Below, in pieces: positions 1 to 9,809 of a stretch of 56,940 nucleotides of DNA. Each line of letters starts with the position of its first letter. Position 1 is the first letter of the stretch. The position numbers were made by a program, and so were the translations under genes. The stretch is from the NCBI RefSeq assembly GCF_000812865.1, contig NZ_JSYL01000015.1, forward strand, positions 1-56,940, written 5' to 3'. The stretch comes from Kaistella jeonii (GTDB lineage Bacteria; Bacteroidota; Bacteroidia; Flavobacteriales; Weeksellaceae). The notes under the pieces were generated by a model that saw only the letters and a list, made by a program, of their open reading frames with translations, searched no databases and had not been told where the DNA came from.

Positions 1-169
1 GAAAGATGGATTAGAGCTTTATCTGGGAATACAAAAATGGTTATTGAGATATCACAACAGAAGTCATCAAGGAATACAGCTTAAAAAACCACTGGAAAAG
101 TATAAATCAGCAGCATAAAAAACAATTAAGAAACAGCTAATTGTGGTCTAGAGAAATGAGGGTAGAATA
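1..169 (+). mobile_element. IS3-like element, right end (left flank of window)
   Basis: Positions 1-169 are identical to the reverse complement of 56771-56939 (position i pairs with 56940-i). The identity stops abruptly at 169, where unrelated DNA starts on both sides, so this marks the element boundary to within a few bases. The copy contains the last 38 codons of a transposase (2-118) followed by about 50 bp of non-coding end. Only the element end that points into the window is present; the rest lies outside it. The exact terminal inverted repeat cannot be fixed because the other end of the element is not visible. Confidence 0.85.
2..118 (+). pseudogene. IS3-family transposase (OrfB), C-terminal fragment at window edge
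   Basis: Frame 2 reads without a stop from the window edge to TAA at 116-118, giving 38 residues. It contains YHNRSHQGI followed by P-L-E-K-Y, which matches the C-terminal end of the DDE integrase core (rve) of IS3-family OrfB proteins, where a Y-N-x-x-R-x-H-x-x-L/I block is followed by T/K-P-x-x-x-Y. The protein is cut only by the window edge, so it may be intact outside; the pseudogene label means 'partial here'. The family call rests on a short fragment. Confidence 0.7.
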
Positions 170-349
170 AGATGATGTCTGAATCGCGCGATAAATTTTC
201 TACTGAAAGGTGCAGAGATTTAAAAAATATGCGCTATATCGAATAGGAAGAGTTGCAGTATTCCCACATTGATTGTAACTGAAACCACAAAAAAAGTCAA
301 TGTTAGAAATAAGACTTGATTAAGAAAATCTTTATTTTTAGAAGGTCAA
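170..349. other. Intergenic DNA between IS end and AraC regulator
   Basis: About 180 bp of AT-rich DNA with no open frame of convincing length on either strand and no strong hairpin. With the IS end before it, this makes a gene-free stretch of about 350 bp at the left edge. It may be the remains of whatever lay downstream of the regulator before the IS arrived, but nothing recognisable survives. Confidence 0.5.
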
Positions 350-868
350 TTATAAATCTTCAATATTTTCAAACCGTTTCTTTTTAAGTTTTTTAAAAAA
401 AGAAGGAGTAAGTCCTGTAATTTTTTTAAACTGATTCGATAAATGTGCAACGCTGCTATAGTGTAATTGGTATGAAATTTCCGTAAGGTTTAACTCATCA
501 TATAGCAAGAGTTCTTTTACGCGTTCAATTTTGTTGATAATAATATATTGCTGAATGGTAATTCCTTTAACTTCAGAAAATGTATTTGCCAGATAAGTAT
601 AGTCGTAACCCAATTTCTCGCTGATGTAATCGGAATAATTTACTTTGGGTAATTCATCGGTATAATGAATCATTTCAATGATTACGGCCTTTATTTTTTC
701 GATAAGAATTTTTCGTTTGTCATCAAGAAGTTCTAATCCAAATGTTTTTAGGTTTTTGCTTAGTTGCTCTCTTTGATGATCACCTATATTTTCTAAGATT
801 TCTATCGTCCCAAGATCCACATTTACGTAATGTAAACCGATGTTTTGCAACTCCTGCTTCACTATCAT
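350..868 (-). CDS. AraC-family transcriptional regulator (lone DNA-binding type)
   Basis: This is a 172-residue protein when started at the ATG complementary to 866-868. A longer frame to 910 adds only a hydrophobic 14-residue leader and looks unlikely. The C-terminal ~100 residues carry the two helix-turn-helix units of AraC/XylS regulators, with LGYDYTYLANTFSEVKG as the first unit and SYQLHYSSVAHLSNQFKK as the second, ending in G-L-T-P-S-F-F. There is no cupin or sensor domain; the N-terminal ~65 residues are a short region of unknown function. It diverges from the ATPase operon across about 400 bp, so it is a candidate regulator of that operon and possibly of the downstream carbon genes. 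The effector is unknown. Confidence 0.85.
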   Translation of the reverse strand: MIVKQELQNIGLHYVNVDLGTIEILENIGDHQREQLSKNLKTFGLELLDDKRKILIEKIKAVIIEMIHYTDELPKVNYSDYISEKLGYDYTYLANTFSEVKGITIQQYIIINKIERVKELLLYDELNLTEISYQLHYSSVAHLSNQFKKITGLTPSFFKKLKKKRFENIEDL

Positions 869-2753
<1,885 letters not shown>

Positions 2754-2766
2754 AAAAATAGTAGCA

Positions 2767-3156
2767 ATGAACCTTAAAATACTTCTTCCTTACAAAATAT
2801 TTGCAGACATCCAAGATGTTAGTAGTGTAATAATGGAAACTAGCGAAGGTTCTTATGGATTGTTACCACAAAGATTAGATTATGTTGCTGCTTTAGTTCC
2901 CGGTATTTTAACGTATAAAATTAAAGACGAAAAAGAAATTTATGTGGCAGTAGATGAAGGTGTTATGGTAAAAGCAGGTGCAGATGTTTTAGTTTCAGTG
3001 CGAAATGCTTTTGGCGGAACAGATTTGGGTAAACTTGGCGAACTTGTTAAAAACGAATTTAGAAGTCAAAATGAAACTGAAATTGGCTTAAACTCCGTCA
3101 TCGCAAAGTTGGAAGGCGGTTTTATTTTCAGTTTTGATAAATTTCGTAATCAATAA
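2767..3156 (+). CDS. atpC: N-type ATPase F1 subunit epsilon
   Basis: A 129-residue protein with the N-terminal beta-sandwich of epsilon subunits: the E-G-S-Y-G-L-L-P segment near residues 26-33 is the N-ATPase version of the usual 'G-x-x-G-I-L-P-x-H' motif, and a V-D-E-G-V-M-V turn follows. The C-terminal helical part is short. It starts 13 bp after atpD and links rotor to catalytic head. The order atpD-atpC followed by two small membrane-protein genes is diagnostic for N-ATPase operons. Confidence 0.9.
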   Translation: MNLKILLPYKIFADIQDVSSVIMETSEGSYGLLPQRLDYVAALVPGILTYKIKDEKEIYVAVDEGVMVKAGADVLVSVRNAFGGTDLGKLGELVKNEFRSQNETEIGLNSVIAKLEGGFIFSFDKFRNQ

Positions 3157-3160
3157 AGTG

Positions 3161-3478
3161 ATGTCGACAAGTTCTGATAAAAAAGAAAATTTTTTTAGCG
3201 AAGAGATCTCTAAAAAAGAACAACTCAAGTTAAAAGCAATACGCGATAAAAACGGCGTCTGGTTTGGCTTAGGGATGATGGGAATGGTCGGTTGGTCAGT
3301 TGCAGTTCCGACTTTGGCTGGAGCGGCGATAGGTGTTTGGTTAGATAAATCTTATCCACAAACTTTTTCCTGGACCTTGTCTTTACTGCTTGTAGGTCTC
3401 GTTTTAGGCGTGATTATAGCAGGATATTGGGTGCAGAATGAGGATAAAGAAATTCATAAAAATAAAGATGATGAATGA
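3161..3478 (+). CDS. atpQ: N-type ATPase accessory protein AtpQ (AtpI/AtpZ-like)
   Basis: A 105-residue membrane protein from the ATG at 3161, five bases after atpC stops; a longer frame from a TTG at 3134 would run inside atpC and is less likely. A charged N-terminus (residues 1-30) is followed by two transmembrane helices, with the family hallmark GWSVAVPTLAGAAIGVWLD at the first. This matches the AtpI/AtpZ-like 'ATPase gene 1' family found in N-ATPase operons, thought to help c-ring assembly or Mg transport. Its last 8 bp overlap atpR, which suggests coupled translation. Confidence 0.85.
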   Translation: MSTSSDKKENFFSEEISKKEQLKLKAIRDKNGVWFGLGMMGMVGWSVAVPTLAGAAIGVWLDKSYPQTFSWTLSLLLVGLVLGVIIAGYWVQNEDKEIHKNKDDE

Positions 3479-3791
3479 CATATTAACAATGATATTGGTT
3501 TTTTTAGAAGGAATTATATTGGGAGTCATATTCTTCGGCGGACTTTGGTTTACTGTAAAGAAATCAATAAACGCAAAATTACCTGCACTGCTAATTTCGA
3601 GCAGTCTTTTCGTGCGCATCGCTATAACTATGCTTGGTTTTTATTTTGTCGGCGTTGGAAATTGGCAACGCCTTTTATTGTGTCTTTTAGGTTTTATCAC
3701 AGCAAGATTTCTCGTTCTTTTCATTACTAAGAAAATAGACGCAAAAAATGTGAATCTAGATAAAATAAAAATAAATGGAACTCAGTCCTGA
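3471..3791 (+). CDS. atpR: N-type ATPase subunit AtpR
   Basis: A 106-residue, three-helix hydrophobic protein typical of the second accessory gene of N-ATPase operons. Arginines in S-L-F-V-R-I-A-I and T-A-R-F-L-V-L-F sit within predicted helices 2 and 3, a family trait suggested to contact the c-ring carboxylates. ATG codons at 3468 and 3471 are both possible; both overlap the atpQ end. The gene in turn overlaps atpB by 17 bp, so Q, R and B look translationally coupled. It has no counterpart in ordinary F-ATPase operons. Confidence 0.85.
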   Translation: MNDILTMILVFLEGIILGVIFFGGLWFTVKKSINAKLPALLISSSLFVRIAITMLGFYFVGVGNWQRLLLCLLGFITARFLVLFITKKIDAKNVNLDKIKINGTQS

Positions 3792-4476
3792 CCAAACAAT
3801 TTTCTGGCAAAATGGTTTTATTACCATCAATCTTACGCTTGTCACCACTTGGGGAATTATGCTTTTGCTCATTATTTCCGCCGTATTATTGACCAGAAAA
3901 TTAAAAACTGATATTCATATTTCCCGTTGGCAATGTTTTTTAGAAATGATAGTAACCGGCATTAATGAGCAAATAAAGGAAGTGGGCTTAAATAAACCTG
4001 AAGAATACATCGGATTTATTGGTACTTTATTTTTATTTATTGGCTTTTCCAATATCTGTATCATTTTTCCAGGTTATACGCCGCCAACAGCCTCACTTTC
4101 TACTACAACTGCTTTGGCTTTATGTGTATTTTTAGCAGTTCCGTTTTATGGAATTAGCAAACATGGAATTTTCGGCTATCTCAAATCCTTTTTACAGCCA
4201 ACTTGGATTATGCTTCCCTTCAATATTATAGGTGAAGTCTCACGCACGTTGGCTTTAGCGGTAAGGTTATTTGGAAACATCATGAGTGGCGGAATGATTA
4301 TAGCCATTTTGCTGACCATTTCGCCTTTTATTTTTCCGGTATTAATGAAGGCTTTGGGTTTACTTACTGGTACTGTCCAAGCGTATATTTTCAGCATTTT
4401 AGCAACCGTTTATATTGCTGCTGCAGTTCGAAACGCAAATGAAAACACTAAAACTAAAATAAAAATCACTAAATAA
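3775..4476 (+). CDS. atpB: N-type ATPase F0 subunit a
   Basis: A 233-residue polytopic protein with about five transmembrane helices. The essential stator arginine is R164 in the conserved block L-A-V-R-L-F-G-N (161-168), next to the c-ring. P-T-A-S-L-S-T-T-T-A-L-A-L in the middle of the protein is another conserved subunit-a block. It starts inside the end of atpR and is followed 12 bp later by atpE. Length and motifs are those of the short subunit a of N-ATPases. Confidence 0.92.
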   Translation: MELSPDQTIFWQNGFITINLTLVTTWGIMLLLIISAVLLTRKLKTDIHISRWQCFLEMIVTGINEQIKEVGLNKPEEYIGFIGTLFLFIGFSNICIIFPGYTPPTASLSTTTALALCVFLAVPFYGISKHGIFGYLKSFLQPTWIMLPFNIIGEVSRTLALAVRLFGNIMSGGMIIAILLTISPFIFPVLMKALGLLTGTVQAYIFSILATVYIAAAVRNANENTKTKIKITK

Positions 4477-4488
4477 AAATTTAAAATA

Positions 4489-4758
4489 ATGGATAGTATA
4501 ACTTTAATTGCGATGGCATCAATTATTACAGCTGGAATTACTACAAGTATTGGTTGCATGATGCCCGCTTTAGGTGAAGGAAAAGCAGTTGCTTCTGCAC
4601 TAAGTTCAATTGCGCAACAACCCGATGCGGCACCTACGATAACAAGAACTCTTTTTGTAGGTTTAGCTATGATTGAATCTACTGCGATCTACTGCTTTGT
4701 AGTGTCGATGATACTCATTTTCGCAAATCCTTTCTGGACTCACATTATAGCTAAATAA
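4489..4758 (+). CDS. atpE: N-type ATPase F0 subunit c (two-carboxylate rotor subunit)
   Basis: An 89-residue two-helix hairpin. Helix 2 has the ion-binding carboxylate E63 in I-E-S-T-A-I-Y; S64, T65 and Y68 occupy the places of the sodium-site residues S66, T67 and Y70 of the Ilyobacter c subunit. Helix 1 has P-A-L-G-E-G, so E30 replaces the Gln32 sodium ligand. This gives the double-carboxylate site typical of N-ATPases. The sodium-type ligand set is therefore present, but some N-ATPase rings have been argued to carry protons, so the ion is not settled by sequence. The polar loop A-Q-Q-P-D faces F1. Confidence 0.92.
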   Translation: MDSITLIAMASIITAGITTSIGCMMPALGEGKAVASALSSIAQQPDAAPTITRTLFVGLAMIESTAIYCFVVSMILIFANPFWTHIIAK

Positions 4759-4762
4759 TAGG

Positions 4763-5557
4763 ATGAAAATCGATTGGTTCACAGTCATCGCACAGGTTAT
4801 TAATTTCCTGATCTTAGTATGGTTGCTCAAGAAGTTTCTGTATAAACCCATACTTTATGCCGTGAACGAAAGGGAGAAAAAAATTAGTGCTGAATTGAAG
4901 GATGCTGCGGCTAAAAAGACTGATGCCCAGAAAGAACAAGATGATTTCAAAAAGAAAAACGATGATTTTGATACCAATAAGAAAGAGTTGATAGATAAAG
5001 CGGTTGCAGATGCCAATGTAGAAAAGGAAAAATTGATAACTGCCGCAAAAGCAGATGCGAACGCTTTGGGTACTTCTATGGAAAAAGAATTTAAAGAAAA
5101 GCAAGACCAAGATAAAAAGGATATTGCACAAAATACTCAGAAGCAGATCTTTTCTATAACCCGTAAAGCACTTACAGAACTCGCTTCCGTTAGTTTGGAA
5201 GCCCAATCTGTTGATGCTTTTATAAAGCATCTGAACGCTGCCACAAAAGAGGAAAAGAAAAAGTTTATCGATGCTTTTAAAGTGAATGCAAATGCAATTT
5301 TGGTGAGGAGCGCGTTTGATCTCCCGGAAAAACTGCAAAGTGATATAACCGACGCCGTCAATGAATTATTAAACACAAAAACAAACCTAAAATTTAAGAC
5401 AGCGCCCGAATTAATAAGCGGAATCGAACTTTCAACCGACGGATACAAAATAGAGTGGAGTTTTTCAGAATATCTTAATGAATTACAAAAAAATATTTCT
5501 TCAGAAACTAAGCAAAAGGAAATCCCTCAAAAGGAAAAAGACCATGACGAAACTTGA
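4763..5557 (+). CDS. atpF: N-type ATPase subunit b with fused delta-like domain
   Basis: A 264-residue peripheral stalk protein, about 100 residues longer than a normal subunit b. A single membrane helix (about residues 8-26) leads into a long Lys/Glu/Asp-rich coiled coil (about 35-130). The last ~110 residues, with V-R-S-A-F-D-L-P-E near residue 180 and P-E-L-I-S-G-I near 215, look like the C-terminal domain of subunit delta. There is no separate atpH in the operon, so this fusion supplies the stator connection to F1, as in other N-ATPases. The gene overlaps atpA by 14 bp. Confidence 0.88.
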   Translation: MKIDWFTVIAQVINFLILVWLLKKFLYKPILYAVNEREKKISAELKDAAAKKTDAQKEQDDFKKKNDDFDTNKKELIDKAVADANVEKEKLITAAKADANALGTSMEKEFKEKQDQDKKDIAQNTQKQIFSITRKALTELASVSLEAQSVDAFIKHLNAATKEEKKKFIDAFKVNANAILVRSAFDLPEKLQSDITDAVNELLNTKTNLKFKTAPELISGIELSTDGYKIEWSFSEYLNELQKNISSETKQKEIPQKEKDHDET

Positions 5558-7091
5558 AAATAAGTCTACCCTTACGAAGTCTTTAAGCCAGATAGATCAG
5601 GCAATTGAAAACTTCAGTTTTTCGATGAAAATTCGTGAAATTGGTTTAGTAACTAGTGTTGCGACAGGTATTGCTAAAGTTTCCGGGCTTCCAAACGTGG
5701 GTTTTGAAGAATTGCTGCAATTTCAAAATGGACTTTTTGGAATTGCTTATAATTTAGATGAAGATGAAGTCGGTGTTATTCTTTTGGGCAAAGATTCCCT
5801 GTTTAAAGCGGGTGATGAGGTGCAGCGAACCGGCAGAGTAATGGATATTCCAGTTGGGAATGCATTTATTGGAAGAGTAATTGACCCTTTAGGTCAACCT
5901 CTCGATGGTAAAGGTCGAATTCAATCTGACAAACGTTTGCCCATCGAACGTTCTGCGCCAGCAATTATGGATCGCAGTGAGGTTTCAGTTCCATTACAAA
6001 CCGGAATAAAAGTGATTGATGCATTGATTCCTATTGGTCGAGGTCAGAGGGAATTAATAGTGGGAGATCGCCAAACGGGTAAAACGGCAATTGCCATCGA
6101 TGCCATTCTGAATCAGTTTGATAAAAATGTGGTCTGCATTTATTGCGCGATCGGACAACGAACTTCTGCAGTGGCGAAAGTGATCGCCAATCTTGAAGCA
6201 AAAGGCGCCATGAAATATACGATTGTCGTGGTCGCTGAAGGGAATGATTCGCCTGGTGTCGAATATATTGCACCTTATGCTGCGATGAGCATTGCAGAAT
6301 ATTTTATGGAAGAAGGCAAAGATGTACTCATTGTTTTTGATGATCTCATTCAACATGCGCGTGCTTACCGCGAATTGTCTTTATTGTTGCGACGACCACC
6401 TGGTCGGGAAGCATTTCCCGGGGATATTTTTTATATTCACTCCCGACTTTTAGAAAGAGCAACCCATTTAAGTGACGAATTAAAAGGAGGTTCTATCACA
6501 GCTTTGCCTATTATTGAGACCGAAGAGCAAAATATTTCAGCTTATATTCCTACTAATTTAATTTCAATTACAGACGGACAAATTTATCTCTCGCCAAAAC
6601 TTTTTGAGTTAGGCGTTTTACCTGCAGTAGATGTTGGCAAATCTGTTTCGCGTGTTGGTGATAAAGCCCAGTTGGCTGCGTATCAAACTATTTCTAAGTT
6701 GAAATTGGAGTATGCTCAATTTGAAGAGCTGGAAAGTTTTGCCCGCTTTGGAACTCGGCTGGATGAAAATACCCGCAAAACTATCGAACATGGAAAACGC
6801 ATCCGCGAATGTTTAAAACAGGAAGAACTTCAACAGCTAACTGCTTCTGAACAGATTTTTATTCTTCTTTCTTTAAAGGAAGGACTTTTTGATACTATTA
6901 CGATTGAAAAAATTAAAGATGCTGAAAATATCCTTCTTACAAATATTTCAACTATTCCCGATGAAATAAAGAACAGCATTACTTCAAATAAGAAGCTTAA
7001 GGATGATGAAATAAAGACTATTTTAAAAATCGCTGCAGATTTACTTGTACCATTTCAAGACAAACCTGAGAAGGATCAAAATAAAACTTAA
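5544..7091 (+). CDS. atpA: N-type ATPase F1 subunit alpha
   Basis: A 515-residue non-catalytic nucleotide-binding subunit. The Walker A loop GDRQTGKT lies at 174-181, followed by V-F-D-D-L (Walker B), [12 protein letters not shown] and H-S-R-L-L-E-R-A with the arginine finger region. The ATG at 5544 was chosen, since translation from upstream would read through the b-subunit tail; it gives the usual N-terminus and a 14-bp overlap with atpF. The stop shares a base with the atpG start (7091). Confidence 0.95.
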   Translation: MTKLENKSTLTKSLSQIDQAIENFSFSMKIREIGLVTSVATGIAKVSGLPNVGFEELLQFQNGLFGIAYNLDEDEVGVILLGKDSLFKAGDEVQRTGRVMDIPVGNAFIGRVIDPLGQPLDGKGRIQSDKRLPIERSAPAIMDRSEVSVPLQTGIKVIDALIPIGRGQRELIVGDRQTGKTAIAIDAILNQFDKNVVCIYCAIGQRTSAVAKVIANLEAKGAMKYTIVVVAEGNDSPGVEYIAPYAAMSIAEYFMEEGKDVLIVFDDLIQHARAYRELSLLLRRPPGREAFPGDIFYIHSRLLERATHLSDELKGGSITALPIIETEEQNISAYIPTNLISITDGQIYLSPKLFELGVLPAVDVGKSVSRVGDKAQLAAYQTISKLKLEYAQFEELESFARFGTRLDENTRKTIEHGKRIRECLKQEELQQLTASEQIFILLSLKEGLFDTITIEKIKDAENILLTNISTIPDEIKNSITSNKKLKDDEIKTILKIAADLLVPFQDKPEKDQNKT

Positions 7092-7981
7092 TGGACACTT
7101 TAGAGAATTTACGTAATAAAACGCAAGGCGCAAAAGATTTAAAATCGGTTGTAAGTGCTATGAAAGCAATGGCAGGTTCGAATATTGTTCAGTATGAAAT
7201 GGCCGTAAATTCCCTTGCAGATTATTATCACACGATCGCATTAGGTATCGTCGCCTATTTTGAGGCAGAAGATATTAAAGATATTAAGGATCCAAATGAG
7301 TACAAAACAAAATCTGAGGAAACAATTTGCGCTATTGTATTTGGCTCCGATCAAGGACTTGTCGCTCAATTTAATGATGATATGGCAAGTTTCGTCGTTA
7401 CGTCCCTACAGAAAATGCCAGGGAAAAAGGTATTGTGGGTAGTTGGTGAAAGGGTTCAGTTGCTTTTATCTGATGAAGGTTTTCAAACTTCAAAATTATT
7501 TCCGGTGCCGAATGACCTTACCGCAGTAACTCCTTTGGTCACTGAAATTTTAAAACAAAGTAGAGAAAGTCAGCAGAAAAAAGAAATTTCTACTTTTTAT
7601 ATTTTCCACAATCAACCAAAACCCACTTCAGGTTATATTTCTGTTATGCAACGGTTTTTACCCCTAGATTCGACGTGGAAAAATACCTTGCAGGAAGTTC
7701 ATTGGCCTACTAAACTGCATCCGCAAATCGCTGGAAATACTCAGGATACATTGGTCGCTTTGATCAACGGCTATCTTTTTACGTCTCTTTTTAAAGCTTG
7801 CGTTGAATCTTTGGCTAGTGAAAATGCGAGTCGTTTGGATGCGATGCAGCGAGCGGAAAAAAATATAGCAGATTTATTAGATGATCTCAATAAGAAATAC
7901 CACCAACTGCGCCAAAGTTCTATCGATGAAGAATTGTTTGATGTAGTTTCCGGCTTTGAAGCATTGAGCAAAGATTCGTAA
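7091..7981 (+). CDS. atpG: N-type ATPase F1 subunit gamma
   Basis: A 296-residue rotor shaft. The N-terminal helix holds the conserved A-M-K-A-M-A block, and the C-terminal helix has A-S-E-N-A-S-R-L-D-A-M followed by A-E-K-N-I, both signatures of F1 gamma. The centre of the protein is diverged and lacks a clean G-L-C-G motif (here S-D-Q-G-L). It is the last gene of the nine-gene operon; it starts at the final base of atpA, and about 430 bp of non-coding DNA follow. Confidence 0.93.
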   Translation: MDTLENLRNKTQGAKDLKSVVSAMKAMAGSNIVQYEMAVNSLADYYHTIALGIVAYFEAEDIKDIKDPNEYKTKSEETICAIVFGSDQGLVAQFNDDMASFVVTSLQKMPGKKVLWVVGERVQLLLSDEGFQTSKLFPVPNDLTAVTPLVTEILKQSRESQQKKEISTFYIFHNQPKPTSGYISVMQRFLPLDSTWKNTLQEVHWPTKLHPQIAGNTQDTLVALINGYLFTSLFKACVESLASENASRLDAMQRAEKNIADLLDDLNKKYHQLRQSSIDEELFDVVSGFEALSKDS

Positions 7982-8413
7982 TAAATTATCAGAAGACGAT
8001 TTTTCTTTGTAATAAATTTTTTGGATGTTAGAATTATTCTAATACTTTTATCAGGAAAATTGATTGTCATTTTTTAAATTAAATCCTTTTGGTCTCTTAC
8101 CTTTTTGTTGTAAGATTTTGTAAGTGGGAATAATGTAAGTTATAAATCCCATTGTATAAGTCTTCTTATAATTTGAAACCTATCTTTATTGTATCAGGAT
8201 TAATCATTTTTATTTAGATTTTTAATAAGTCAATTTCGGAAATAAAGTGTTATTCAACTAGGGTTTCGAAGGGTTCTTGACATTTAAAATGATGCAAATA
8301 TTTATTAATATTATATAGACTTCTTTCAATTTGAAGTCATAAATAAGAAAAATTTTGCTTTAAATAAAACATTTTCCTCCACAGATAATTAATTCAATTA
8401 AAATTCAAAATCA
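7982..8413. promoter_or_regulatory. Intergenic region upstream of the ackA-xfp unit
   Basis: 432 bp without a gene. It contains the 15-bp motif GTGGGAATAATGTAA at 8124-8138, which recurs exactly at 17982. A TTGACA-like hexamer lies near 8275. A perfect 6-bp inverted repeat, GACTTC/GAAGTC, spans 8318-8338 with a 9-base loop, about 75 bp before the small ORF. A related half (AGTCTTCTTATAATTTGAA) lies near 8159. These would suit an operator and promoter region for the downstream unit, but no site is proven. Confidence 0.45.
8124..8138 (+). promoter_or_regulatory. Shared 15-bp upstream motif, copy 1
   Basis: GTGGGAATAATGTAA, identical to 17982-17996. Both copies lie in gene-free DNA 270-310 bp before the first gene of a carbon-metabolism unit (here the 53-residue protein, ackA and xfp). 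The match could mark a common regulator site. It could also be chance, since 15-base matches occur in AT-rich DNA, but both copies being intergenic and similarly placed makes chance less likely. Confidence 0.3.
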
Positions 8414-8575
8414 ATGAACTGGTTAATTTTACTAATATTTGGCATTTTCGCAATTGCATTAGTTGTGTTTCTTATTATTCGAAACCAAAAAGATGAAAAG
8501 AAATATGAAACGGAGGTTGATAATGATTATTCTAAACCCTTAAGCGAAAATAAGGATATTGATATGATGAAATAA
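8414..8575 (+). CDS. Small single-pass membrane protein
   Basis: An open frame of 53 codons. Residues 3-22 form one strong transmembrane helix made of Leu, Ile, Phe, Val and Ala. The polar, acidic C-terminal half includes R-N-Q-K-D-E-K-K and ends D-I-D-M-M-K. The layout (short helix, R-N-Q-K-D-E junction, acidic tail with D-N-D-Y) resembles small conserved hypothetical proteins I have seen in flavobacteria. It sits 52 bp before ackA and may be cotranscribed with it. Function unknown. Confidence 0.6.
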   Translation: MNWLILLIFGIFAIALVVFLIIRNQKDEKKYETEVDNDYSKPLSENKDIDMMK

Positions 8576-8627
8576 AAAATAGTGTTGTATTAACGATTTT
8601 ATACACCATTAAAATAAATAGTATACA

Positions 8628-9794
8628 ATGATATTAACTATTAACGGCGGTTCGTCCAGCATCAAATTTTCTTTGTATGAAATTAACGAATCTCTTAAAC
8701 AAGTGCTTTCTGGCGCGATAGAAAATATCGGAACTGCTAAGTCTCAACTCAATTTTACTACTACTGATGACCAACAAAAAAACAGTTTGCAGATTGAAAC
8801 TAAAAATCATGAACAAGCTGCAAATTATTTGTTGGATTGGTTAGAGAAAGAGCAGTATTTTACTTCAATTTCAGCGATCGGCCATCGAATTGTTCACGGA
8901 ATGCAACATACAGAACCAGAATTGGTCACAGATGAACTTTTAAAAGAATTAAAAAAAATCAGTGCGTTTGACCCAGAACATTTACCCGAAGAAATTAAAC
9001 TGATCGAAGTATTTAAAAAACGCTTTCCCGCTATTAAACAAATTGCATGTTTTGATACTTCTTTTCACACCTCAATGCCAGTTGTTGCAAAGCTATTATC
9101 TATTCCGCGCCGGTATTTTGAAAAAGGAATTCAGCGATATGGTTTTCACGGACTTTCGTATAGTTATTTGATGCAAGAACTTAAACGTTTAACCGATGAA
9201 GAAACTGCAAAAAGCAAAATAATTTTGGCGCATCTCGGTAGTGGAGCAAGTTTAGCTGCGGTAAAAGATGGAGAAAGTATTGATACCAGTATGGGTTTTA
9301 CACCTACATCTGGATTGCCGATGAGCACAAGAACTGGCGATTTGGATCCAGGAGTTGCTTGGTATTTAATGCAACATGAAAATCTTAATCCAAAAGAATT
9401 TAATCATCTCATCAATCAGGAATCAGGTCTTTTGGGAATATCCGAAACAAGCGGTGATATGCGGGAACTCATGAATATTGAAGACAATGATAACCGAGCT
9501 TCTGAAGCAATCGATATATTTTGCTACCAAACAAAAAAATGGATAGGTGCATTTTCAGCAGCACTTGAAGGTCTTGATATATTGGTATTTTCAGGCGGTA
9601 TCGGAGAATATTCCCCCGAAGTGAGATGTAAAATATGTGACGGTCTTGAATTCTTGGGAATCGAATTAGATGAAATAAGCAACATGAATAACAGAACAAT
9701 CATTTCTACAGATAAAAGTAAAGTAACAGTATATGTGATTCATACTAATGAGGAGTTGATGATTGCAAAACTGGTTAATAATTTATTAAATTAG
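8628..9794 (+). CDS. ackA: Acetate kinase
   Basis: A 388-residue member of the acetokinase family (ASKHA fold) that converts acetyl-phosphate and ADP to acetate and ATP. Motifs seen are L-T-I-N-G-G-S-S-S-I-K-F at the N-terminus, F-D-T-S-F-H with the catalytic Asp, H-L-G-S-G-A-S-L near residue 203, M-G-F-T-P-T-S-G-L-P-M-S-T-R-T-G-D and V-F-S-G-G-I-G-E. It lies 15 bp before phosphoketolase, so acetyl-phosphate made by that enzyme is turned directly into ATP. No phosphotransacetylase gene is present here. Confidence 0.96.
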   Translation: MILTINGGSSSIKFSLYEINESLKQVLSGAIENIGTAKSQLNFTTTDDQQKNSLQIETKNHEQAANYLLDWLEKEQYFTSISAIGHRIVHGMQHTEPELVTDELLKELKKISAFDPEHLPEEIKLIEVFKKRFPAIKQIACFDTSFHTSMPVVAKLLSIPRRYFEKGIQRYGFHGLSYSYLMQELKRLTDEETAKSKIILAHLGSGASLAAVKDGESIDTSMGFTPTSGLPMSTRTGDLDPGVAWYLMQHENLNPKEFNHLINQESGLLGISETSGDMRELMNIEDNDNRASEAIDIFCYQTKKWIGAFSAALEGLDILVFSGGIGEYSPEVRCKICDGLEFLGIELDEISNMNNRTIISTDKSKVTVYVIHTNEELMIAKLVNNLLN

Positions 9795-9809
9795 ATAAAG
9801 AATAATATA

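Noticed and set aside
5478..5543. Longer atpA reading frame inside atpF
   Set aside because: The added residues are an out-of-frame reading of the atpF tail; the ATG at 5544 gives the normal alpha N-terminus.
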